A DNA stretch of 5,304 bases from Flavobacteriales bacterium. GTDB lineage: Bacteria > Bacteroidota > Bacteroidia > Flavobacteriales > Flavobacteriaceae. The position numbers and the translations under genes were made by a program. Shown piece by piece: positions 1 through 5,286 of the stretch; position 1 is the stretch's first letter; each line of letters begins with the position of its first letter. The notes beneath the pieces were generated by a model. It did no database searches and was not told the origin of the DNA. It saw only the letters and a program-made list of their open reading frames with translations. The stretch is from positions 1 through 5,304 of the forward strand of contig JALWYR010000146.1 of the NCBI GenBank assembly GCA_027003085.1, in the 5' to 3' direction.

Positions 1-92
1 GCCCGGATGTCCGGTGCCCACATTAGCAAAACAGCCGATAACAAAAAAGCCGCAGGATGTATTTTCAAAAACTTTTTGGGGAATAAACGCAT
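1..92 (-). CDS. N-terminal fragment of a hypothetical exported or membrane-anchored protein
   Basis: This is a partial gene: an ATG at 92-90 on the minus strand opens a frame that stays open for 30 codons to the window edge. The translation begins MRLFPKKFLKIHPAAFLLSA and continues VLLMWAPDIR. That is a basic N-terminus (R2, K6, K7, K10) followed by a hydrophobic stretch at about residues 14-26, typical of a signal peptide or signal anchor. No lipobox cysteine is seen in this part. It starts 14 nt after the stop codon of the ZIP transporter on the same strand, so the two are probably co-transcribed; no separate promoter is visible. An in-frame GTG at 98-96 is an alternative start. The family cannot be recognised from 30 residues. 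The plus strand is also open here (frame 1 to about 153), but that reading would overlap the transporter's 3' end and looks unlike a protein. Confidence 0.55.
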   Translation of the reverse strand, partial: MRLFPKKFLKIHPAAFLLSAVLLMWAPDIR

Positions 93-106
93 AGGCACCG
101 GGAATA

Positions 107-871
107 TTATAGGAAATATTGAATGGCCAGCATGGCCACAATGGAAAACGTGATGAGCGTGGCCGCCCGTTCGCCACCCAATTGTCCGGCCGATTCGGGC
201 GCAATTTCCGAAAAAACAAGCCAAATCATGGCTCCCGCGGCCACTCCTAAACCTATGGGCACATAAGGTTTGAACACACTCACAAACAAAAAGGCCGGAA
301 CGGCCAGCAAAGGTTGAGGCAGGGAAGTAAAAATGCTCCAAAGCGCCGCCTGCCACCACCGGCTACCCTTGGTTACCATCACCGCACTGATGGCCAAACC
401 CTCGGGAATGTTGTGAATGGCAATGGCTACGGTCATCAACAAGCCGAATTTGGCCGAACCGCCGAACGAAGTGCCTATCCCGATGCCTTCGGCCGCCGAA
501 TGGGCCGTCATAATCAGGATGATCAAAGCGGCTTTCCAGAAATCGTTGCGGAAACTGTTGGGCAAACGGGTAATCAGTTCTTCGTCGCCATTGAGTTTGT
601 AACGTTTTATTTTGTCGATCACCCAATCCGTAAAACCGATAAACAAAATGCCCGCAACAAAACCCAGCAACATCTTTCCACGATTAAGCTCCGCCGCCTC
701 GTTGAGCAAACCGAAAGACGCCCCGGCCATCAATCCGGCCGCAATGGCATTGGAAATACCTTGCACCTTGGGCGTTATCCGCCGTATAAAAGCAAATGGT
801 AAAGCTCCTAATCCCGTTGCAATGGCTGTTATCATCGCATACCAAAAAACCGCCCAAGCCTGTGAATTCAT
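107..871 (-). CDS. ZIP-family divalent metal transporter
   Basis: A 254-residue inner-membrane protein with about eight hydrophobic segments (roughly 5-27, 37-57, 67-84, 111-131, 142-166, 174-199, 205-222, 236-254). ZIP proteins carry Zn2+, Fe2+ or related ions into the cytoplasm through a metal site built from the fourth and fifth helices. Both signatures are visible: HSAAEG (H124, E128) in helix 4 and HNIPEG (H153, N154, E157) in helix 5, plus SEIAPES (E222, E226) at the end of helix 7. Helix 4 has HS where many bacterial members have HN; I recall an HS form in plant plastid-type ZIPs, which suggests that sub-branch rather than classical ZupT. The polar stretch at 85-110 would be the loop between helices 3 and 4. 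The length is normal and the frame is intact. It is transcribed away from the sugar kinase, with a promoter element at 890-897. The metal cannot be told from sequence alone. Confidence 0.9.
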   Translation of the reverse strand: MNSQAWAVFWYAMITAIATGLGALPFAFIRRITPKVQGISNAIAAGLMAGASFGLLNEAAELNRGKMLLGFVAGILFIGFTDWVIDKIKRYKLNGDEELITRLPNSFRNDFWKAALIILIMTAHSAAEGIGIGTSFGGSAKFGLLMTVAIAIHNIPEGLAISAVMVTKGSRWWQAALWSIFTSLPQPLLAVPAFLFVSVFKPYVPIGLGVAAGAMIWLVFSEIAPESAGQLGGERAATLITFSIVAMLAIQYFL

Positions 872-889
872 CTTCTTTTATTTGATTTT

Positions 890-897
890 CAAAGTTA
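890..897 (-). promoter_or_regulatory. Bacteroidota -7 promoter element for the ZIP transporter
   Basis: The minus strand reads TAACTTTG, an exact match to the Bacteroidota housekeeping -7 consensus TAnnTTTG. A start of transcription about 6 nt downstream would leave a leader of about 12 nt before the ATG at 871. No clear -33 TTTG lies at the expected 17-23 nt distance. A TTTG is present immediately upstream (903-900), giving a 14-nt string that differs at only one base from the one before def. Confidence 0.6.
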
Positions 898-909
898 GGC
901 AAATTGTCC

Positions 910-917
910 TATTTTTG
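910..917 (+). promoter_or_regulatory. Bacteroidota -7 promoter element for the sugar kinase
   Basis: TATTTTTG matches TAnnTTTG exactly. Initiation near 923 would give a leader of about 27 nt to the ATG at 950. The only upstream TTTG (881-884) is 25 nt away, a little longer than the usual 17-23 nt, so the -33 element is doubtful. This element lies 12 nt from the oppositely oriented -7 element of the ZIP gene, so the two polymerase footprints would overlap. Confidence 0.5.
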
Positions 918-949
918 GGCATTATTTTTTACCTCATAATAAACTGCCT

Positions 950-1792
950 ATGAAATTAATTGCCGATGCCGGATCCACCAAAACTGATTGGCGACTGGTG
1001 AACAACGAAGGAATCGTGGTGGGCGCGTTCGAATCGGGCGGTCTTAATCCCATCGTTTTCGACGACGAAACCCTCAAAAAAAACATTGCCGATAGCGGTG
1101 AGCTCTTTAATTTTTCCGACAACATTTCCGAAGTCCACCTCTATGCCGCAGGAAGCGACGAACCCCACGCCCAACAACGGCTCAAACACATTCTGGCCGA
1201 CATTTTCGAAAAAGCCCGCATCAATATCTACAACGACCTTTTGGCCGCCGCCCGCGCCACGGCCGGTAAAGACGAAGGCCTGGTGGCCATCATGGGCACA
1301 GGCTCCAACAGCGGTTACTACAACGGAACCGAAATTGTCAAAACCATCGGCCATTTCGGCTATGCCCTGATGGACGATGCTTCGGGCAATTGGTTCGGGC
1401 GGCAACTTATCCGGGATTATTATTTCGAAATTATGCCCCAACGCCTGCGCCGCGCCTTCAAAAAGGCGCACAAAGTGGATGAAGATTATATCAAAACCCA
1501 TATCTACCTCTCCGACAAACCCAATGCTTTCCTGGCCGCCTATTCGGTGTTTATGTTTGAACACTACGACGAGCACTACATCAAACAGCTTTTGCACCGC
1601 GGTTTTAAGCAATTTATGGAATACGAAATGAACGCATATCGCGAATGGAAAGACAAATTACCCGTGCATTTTGTGGGTTCCATTGCTTTTTTCTACCAAC
1701 GCGAATTGAAGGAAACCGTGGAAAAAACCGGTTGGAAACTGGGAAAAATCGTGCGTAAACCCTTGGATAATTTGGTCGAATACCATGTTTGA
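950..1792 (+). CDS. BadF/BadG-type kinase, probable N-acetylglucosamine kinase
   Basis: A 280-residue cytoplasmic protein of the ASKHA fold (BadF/BadG/BcrA/BcrD ATPase family), the group that contains N-acetylglucosamine and glucosamine kinases. The likely reaction is ATP-dependent 6-phosphorylation of an amino sugar salvaged from peptidoglycan or chitin. Visible motifs are the phosphate-1 loop DAGSTKTDW (6-14), YNDLLAA with the candidate catalytic base D96, the phosphate-2 loop IMGTGSNSGYY (114-124), DDASGNWFGRQL (142-153) and the adenosine-site motif FVGSIAFFY (241-249). The usual DEGSG of this family reads DDASG here, so substrate preference could differ, although related Bacteroidota proteins may share this. 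The length matches full-length members, and the start gives the phosphate-1 loop at its normal distance from the N-terminus. A 51-nt gap precedes ubiE. The kinase fold is clear; the sugar is inferred. Confidence 0.85.
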   Translation: MKLIADAGSTKTDWRLVNNEGIVVGAFESGGLNPIVFDDETLKKNIADSGELFNFSDNISEVHLYAAGSDEPHAQQRLKHILADIFEKARINIYNDLLAAARATAGKDEGLVAIMGTGSNSGYYNGTEIVKTIGHFGYALMDDASGNWFGRQLIRDYYFEIMPQRLRRAFKKAHKVDEDYIKTHIYLSDKPNAFLAAYSVFMFEHYDEHYIKQLLHRGFKQFMEYEMNAYREWKDKLPVHFVGSIAFFYQRELKETVEKTGWKLGKIVRKPLDNLVEYHV

Positions 1793-1843
1793 TTCAACAA
1801 ATTTCCGTTTTTTTCGTTATTGCTATTACAAACTTTACCGCGC

Positions 1844-2575
1844 ATGACCCGCCCCACCGTCAAACCCTACAAAGATTCCGCCCAAGGCAAAAAAGCCCAA
1901 GTGGAACAAATGTTCGATAATATTTCGGGCAAATACGACTTTTTGAATCACTTCCTTTCCTTGGGCATCGACAAGGGCTGGCGCAACAAAATCATCCGCT
2001 TGATGCAACAAGATGCGCCCAAGCGGATATTGGACGTAGCCACAGGCACCGGCGATTTGCTTTTGCTACAAGGAAAAAAACTCCGGCCCAAACGCCTTGT
2101 GGGTTTCGATCTGTCGCAAGGCATGCTGGATGTGGCCCGCAAAAAAATGGACAAACACGGCATAGCAGCCGAACTCGTCCGCGGCGATGCCGAAAACATA
2201 CCTTTCGATGCCGGTAGTTTCGACGCCATTACCGTGGCTTTCGGTGTGCGTAATTTCGAAAATCTGGAAAAAGGACTTGCCGAAATGGCAAGGGTTTTGG
2301 CACCGGGTGGGAAACTTTACATTCTTGAATTTTCCCAACCCCAAGGATTTCCTTTCAAGCAAATCTACGGTTTTTACTCGCGAAGAATTTTACCTTTCTT
2401 GGGTAAACTTATTTCGGGCGATGCTTCGGCCTACACTTATTTACCCGAATCCATCGCGGTGTTTCCCTATGGCGACGAGATGATGCACATTCTGGAAAAG
2501 TCGGGATTCGAACCCCTAAAATATGTTCCCGTTACCTTTGGCGTAGCCACCATTTACATCGCCACCAAAGCATAG
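1844..2575 (+). CDS. ubiE: Demethylmenaquinone methyltransferase UbiE/MenG
   Basis: A 243-residue class I SAM-dependent methyltransferase that adds the C-methyl group to demethylmenaquinone, the last step of menaquinone synthesis. Bacteroidota use menaquinone in respiration, so this is probably its only role here. The N-terminal signature YDFLNHFLSLGIDKGW (31-46) matches UbiE; D43 stands where the E. coli protein has His. The SAM site follows: motif I LDVATGTGD (63-71), the acidic-loop region GFDLSQGML (87-95), GDAENIPF (114-121), the FDAITVAFGVRNF strand and helix (126-138) and EMARVLAPGGKLYILEF (147-163). I chose ATG 1844 because the open frame extends back only to a TTG at 1820, and family members begin a few residues before the PYKDS motif (9-12 here). 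No sound promoter is seen in the 51-nt gap upstream. The porT start follows the stop after 4 nt. Confidence 0.95.
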   Translation: MTRPTVKPYKDSAQGKKAQVEQMFDNISGKYDFLNHFLSLGIDKGWRNKIIRLMQQDAPKRILDVATGTGDLLLLQGKKLRPKRLVGFDLSQGMLDVARKKMDKHGIAAELVRGDAENIPFDAGSFDAITVAFGVRNFENLEKGLAEMARVLAPGGKLYILEFSQPQGFPFKQIYGFYSRRILPFLGKLISGDASAYTYLPESIAVFPYGDEMMHILEKSGFEPLKYVPVTFGVATIYIATKA

Positions 2576-2579
2576 CGAT

Positions 2580-3281
2580 ATGAAATCCATGAAACGCATA
2601 ACGCTCCTACTGATTTTGCTGGGAATTTCCTTGCAATCCCAAGCACAATTCCGCAGCGAACCGCCCCGTAACCTTCCGCGATTCGACGATGTTTTTTGGC
2701 ACTGGGGATATTATTTCGGACTCACCTTTTTCGACTATAAAATCGACTATACCACGCCCGAGAATGAAATTCGCGTCGAAACTTCCCCCGGCTTTAACGT
2801 AGGCCTTATTTCCGACTTCCGTCTGGGCCGCCAATGGAACCTCCGGCTCGAACCCGGCGTGTTTATGTCGGAACGCACCTTGCACTTCCTCAACATTTCC
2901 GACCCCTACGATGCGCGGCGAAAAATCCGTTCCAACTACATCTCCGTGCCCGTTTTTCTCAAATACAGCGCCTTGCGCAACGGAAATATGCGGCCCTACA
3001 TCACCGCCGGCATCGGATGGAACTATAACCTCACGTCCTACCAATATTCGGTCAACGACAATTCGGCCGGCCGTTTTCGTGTCAAAAAATACAGCTATAT
3101 GTGGCAGGTGGGTATCGGGCTGGAAATGTATATGTATTACTTTAAATTCACCCCCGCCATCCGTGGCGTTTTCGCCCTGACCGACGAACTGGTGCCCGAC
3201 CAAGACCCCAACAGCCCTTGGACAGGCCACCTGAGCGGATTGCGCACACGTGGAATTTACCTGGTCCTGACGTTTGAATAA
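2580..3281 (+). CDS. porT: PorT-family outer-membrane protein of the type IX secretion system
   Basis: A 233-residue secreted beta-rich protein. PorT (SprT in Flavobacterium) is required for type IX secretion, which exports gingipain-like proteases, adhesins and gliding proteins; its precise mechanical role is unsettled. Residues 1-22 form a signal peptide: basic start, hydrophobic core TLLLILLGISL (8-18), and probable cleavage after S-Q-A (20-22). The mature part has alternating strands expected of a small outer-membrane barrel, including YYFGLTFFDYKIDY (44-57), WNLRLEPGVFMSERTLHF (86-103), RKIRSNYISVPVFLKYS (114-130), RPYITAGIGWNYNLTSYQ (138-155) and a final strand ending YLVLTFE. A second Met at codon 4 (2589) is an equally acceptable start. 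The ubiE-porT order is a recurring arrangement in Bacteroidota as I recall it and supports the name over a generic barrel assignment. It probably shares a transcript with ubiE. Confidence 0.88.
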   Translation: MKSMKRITLLLILLGISLQSQAQFRSEPPRNLPRFDDVFWHWGYYFGLTFFDYKIDYTTPENEIRVETSPGFNVGLISDFRLGRQWNLRLEPGVFMSERTLHFLNISDPYDARRKIRSNYISVPVFLKYSALRNGNMRPYITAGIGWNYNLTSYQYSVNDNSAGRFRVKKYSYMWQVGIGLEMYMYYFKFTPAIRGVFALTDELVPDQDPNSPWTGHLSGLRTRGIYLVLTFE

Positions 3282-3291
3282 TCCGTTTGCT

Positions 3292-3299
3292 TAACTTTG
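3292..3299 (+). promoter_or_regulatory. Bacteroidota -7 promoter element for def
   Basis: TAACTTTG, an exact TAnnTTTG match, lies in the 36-nt gap between porT and def. A TTTG at 3273-3276, inside the last porT codons, could be the -33 element, but its 15-nt spacing is slightly short. Initiation near 3305 would leave a leader of about 12 nt before the ATG at 3318. This suggests that def and the following lipoprotein gene can be transcribed independently of ubiE-porT. Confidence 0.6.
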
Positions 3300-3317
3300 C
3301 AATAAATTCATTCCGCA

Positions 3318-3893
3318 ATGATTCTACCCATCGTGGCCTACGGAACACCCGTACTCAAACAAAAAGCCAAACCCGTGGAACTCAATGACGACCTCCGCCG
3401 GCTCGTTGACGATATGTTCGAAACCATGTATCGCGCCGAAGGCGTGGGTTTGGCCGCTCCGCAAGTGGACAAATCGATCCGGCTTTTTGTTATCGACCCT
3501 TCACCCTTTGCCCGTTGGGAAGAATTGGACGAACAGGAACGCGAACAACTTCGCAAAGCCAAAATGGCCTTTATCAACCCCCAATTGGTGGAAGAAAGCG
3601 GCGACGAATGGGCCTTCGAAGAAGGATGCCTGAGCATTCCCGGCATCAACGAAAAGGTCAAACGCCCCGAACGCATCACGCTCCGCTACACCGACATCGA
3701 AGGAAACGAACACACCGAAACCTTCGACGGACTCCTGGCCCGCGTTATCCAACACGAATACGACCACATCGAAGGCATCCTTTTTACCGACCGGCTTTCG
3801 CCCCTCAAACGTAAACTCCTGGCCAAAAAATTGGATAAAATTTCCAAAGGACAAGTGCAGGTGAGCTACAAAATGAAATTTCCCAAGCGCTAA
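3318..3893 (+). CDS. def: Peptide deformylase
   Basis: A 191-residue cytoplasmic metalloenzyme that removes the formyl group from the N-terminal methionine of nascent proteins at the ribosome. All three family motifs are intact: GVGLAAPQV (42-50, with Q49), EGCLS (102-106, with metal ligand C104) and HEYDH (146-150, with ligands H146 and H150 and catalytic E147). The metal is normally Fe2+. Between motifs 1 and 2 lies a charged insertion (about 62-82, rich in Glu, Arg and Lys), which I recall from Bacteroidota deformylases. The C-terminal tail (about 163-191) is lysine-rich. The start is fixed by the usual beginning, a few residues before YGTPVLKQKA. It probably has its own promoter (3292-3299), and its stop is followed after 4 nt by the next start, suggesting a two-gene unit. 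No methionyl-tRNA formyltransferase gene is in view. Confidence 0.97.
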   Translation: MILPIVAYGTPVLKQKAKPVELNDDLRRLVDDMFETMYRAEGVGLAAPQVDKSIRLFVIDPSPFARWEELDEQEREQLRKAKMAFINPQLVEESGDEWAFEEGCLSIPGINEKVKRPERITLRYTDIEGNEHTETFDGLLARVIQHEYDHIEGILFTDRLSPLKRKLLAKKLDKISKGQVQVSYKMKFPKR

Positions 3894-3897
3894 ACAA

Positions 3898-5040
3898 ATG
3901 CACCGGTCGTTTGGTTTTTTTTCGCTACTGATTCTATTGGCATTATCCGCTTGCCGGACGCATTCCCGAAACCAAATTCCCCCACCGCAAAACAACCGCT
4001 ACGCGCGGCTTTTCGAACTGCGCGATTTTGACGCTTACACGCTTTTGACCGTCAAACAACCCTTTCCGGGCGGCGATGCGCGAACCTATGTTTTACAAGC
4101 ACGAAACGCCACCGCTCCCCTACCCGACAGTCTGAAAAATTATCCGCTGCTGCGAGTGCCGCTTCAACGGATTTTGGCCACTTCGGTAACCCATTTGGAA
4201 CCCTTGGAAATGCTCCGGGCCGGCGACCGGCTGGTAGGATTTACGCAAACCCGCTACATTGTTTCGGACTATTTTCGCCAGCGTGTCAATGACGGCCAAC
4301 TCCGGGATGTGGGCAACGAAATGATGCCCGACGCCGAAGCTATTTTGGCGCTGCGCCCCGATGCCCTGTTGGTGTTTTCCACAGGCAACGACCGTAAGGA
4401 TTTTTCGCTCTATCGCAAGGCAGGCATTCCGGTGGTTTACATAGCCGAATGGCTCGAAACCACGCCTTTGGGGCGGGCCGAATGGCTGCGCGTGTTCGGC
4501 GCCCTTACCGGACGCCGCAAGCAGGCCGATTCGCTTTTCGACCGCATTTGTGCGCGCTACGAACACACCCGCGACAGCATCAACCGCCTACTGAAAAATA
4601 GTAAGCGCCCCAAAGTTTTCCGCGGTGGCATGTTCGGCGACAAATGGTATGTGTCCGGCGGTGCAAGCTGGGCGGCGCGACTCGTCCGCGATGCCGGTGG
4701 CAATTACATCATCCGCGACAGCACCCACACCGGCAGTATGGCCCTCAACTACGAAAACGCCGTGGCCTATCTTCTCCGCTCCGGCATTTGGCTCGACCCG
4801 GGTTCGTGGACGTCCAGGCAACAAATCCGCAAAGCCGTTCCCCAAGCTGTCCGGGCACCATTTTGGCAAGCGGGCAAAATCTATTCGGTCAACCTCAAAA
4901 CCAACAGCCGCGGGCAAATCATCTTTTTCGAACGTTCGCCCATGCATCCCGATTGGGTTTTAGACGATTTGGCCCGCATTTTCCATTCCGACAGTGTTTC
5001 CGGTAGCAGTTTACATTTCTATGCACCGCTCCCCGATTAA
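3898..5040 (+). CDS. Lipoprotein substrate-binding protein of an iron-complex/cobalamin-type ABC importer
   Basis: A 380-residue lipoprotein of the periplasmic-binding family that includes BtuF, FecB and FhuD. The N-terminus is a lipoprotein signal: hydrophobic FFSLLILLA (7-15) and lipobox LSAC with the lipidated C19. The two lobes are recognisable. The N-lobe begins near LLRVPLQRILATSVTHLEPLE (84-104), with VGFTQTRYI (113-121) and EAILALRPDALLVF (147-160). The linking-helix region follows EWLETTPLGRAEW (184-196). The C-lobe has GGASWAARLVRDAGGNYI (254-271) and ends HPDWVLDDLARIFH (350-363) plus a short tail common in Bacteroidota members. Such proteins pass ferric chelates, heme or vitamin B12 to a permease and ATPase, neither of which is encoded in the window. 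The ligand cannot be decided between these classes. The start lies 4 nt after the def stop, so the two are probably translated from one message. The gene appears complete. Confidence 0.85.
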   Translation: MHRSFGFFSLLILLALSACRTHSRNQIPPPQNNRYARLFELRDFDAYTLLTVKQPFPGGDARTYVLQARNATAPLPDSLKNYPLLRVPLQRILATSVTHLEPLEMLRAGDRLVGFTQTRYIVSDYFRQRVNDGQLRDVGNEMMPDAEAILALRPDALLVFSTGNDRKDFSLYRKAGIPVVYIAEWLETTPLGRAEWLRVFGALTGRRKQADSLFDRICARYEHTRDSINRLLKNSKRPKVFRGGMFGDKWYVSGGASWAARLVRDAGGNYIIRDSTHTGSMALNYENAVAYLLRSGIWLDPGSWTSRQQIRKAVPQAVRAPFWQAGKIYSVNLKTNSRGQIIFFERSPMHPDWVLDDLARIFHSDSVSGSSLHFYAPLPD

Positions 5041-5064
5041 GTAGTGATGTTTTTTTTGGGCGCC

Positions 5065-5127
5065 CCGCCGCCCACGTTCACGCATCGGCGGTTGCTTCAA
5101 GACGACGGAGCGCTTTCGCACCCGCCG
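5065..5127. other. Smaller GC-rich arm with two alternative stems
   Basis: CGGCGG at 5086-5091 is complementary both to CCGCCG at 5065-5070 (15-nt loop) and to CCGCCG at 5122-5127 (30-nt loop). The two stems exclude each other. Inside the second loop, GCG at 5110-5112 can pair with CGC at 5117-5119 around CTTT. CCACG (5072-5076) could pair with CGTGG (5135-5139), which favours the second form. Short GC stems arise easily by chance in DNA this rich in G+C, so this arm is less secure than the long hairpin. Confidence 0.4.
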
Positions 5128-5138
5128 GCGTTCACGTG

Positions 5139-5286
5139 GCGCCGTCGGGCTGTCCGCTTAAATGCGTCTCGGGGAAGGCCGGTTTGCCAAATGCCGGCGC
5201 CGTGGTCTCTTGCGCTGCGAGCCCCCGCCGCCGGCGGCAAACCAAGCCCTTCCCCCACGCCGCATAACCGCTCCCATCCCTGGCGC
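5139..5286. other. Long interrupted inverted repeat (extended hairpin)
   Basis: Five nested pairings can be read by eye: 5139-5143 with 5282-5286 (5 bp), 5162-5166 with 5261-5265 (5 bp), 5171-5178 with 5248-5255 (8 bp), 5181-5188 with 5236-5243 (8 bp) and 5193-5199 with 5229-5235 (7 bp). All are perfect Watson-Crick pairs in the same order, separated by small internal loops (2x4 between the two 8-bp stems; a 4-nt bulge before the 7-bp stem). The tip (5200-5228) pairs only weakly. The large internal loop (5144-5161 opposite 5266-5281) carries CCGCT on both sides. The structure would form in RNA from either strand or as a cruciform. It is not a standard terminator: no T-run follows on the plus strand, and it is far longer than usual. 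Confidence 0.7.

Noticed and set aside
1..153. Plus-strand frame 1 open from the left edge to a TGA near 153
   Set aside because: It would overlap the ZIP gene's 3' end head-on, its translation does not look like a protein end, and the minus-strand reading gives a much better exported N-terminus.
956..1612. 218-codon open frame on the minus strand inside the sugar-kinase gene
   Set aside because: It is antisense to a gene with clear kinase motifs, and its translation shows no recognisable domain; a shadow of codon bias.
1786..1814. Short TGTT/AACA stem followed by a T7 run after the sugar kinase, as an intrinsic terminator
   Set aside because: Only four A-T-rich pairs, and the T-run is separated from the stem, so it is unlikely to terminate.
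1830..1837. AAACTTTA before ubiE as a -7 promoter element
   Set aside because: It misses two fixed positions of TAnnTTTG and has no TTTG at a fitting distance upstream; too weak to call.
1820..1843. TTG at 1820 as the ubiE start, adding eight residues
   Set aside because: ATG 1844 is a stronger codon and places the PYKDS motif at the usual distance from the N-terminus; the extra residues match nothing known in the family.
2607..3230. 207-codon open frame on the minus strand inside porT
   Set aside because: It is antisense to a conserved signal-peptide barrel protein and has no coherent domain or start context.
5025..5275. Nine-nt direct repeat ACCGCTCCC at 5025-5033 and 5267-5275 as a target-site duplication around the element
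   Set aside because: The second copy lies inside the folded region rather than at its edge, and the first is coding sequence in the lipoprotein gene, so chance similarity is more likely.
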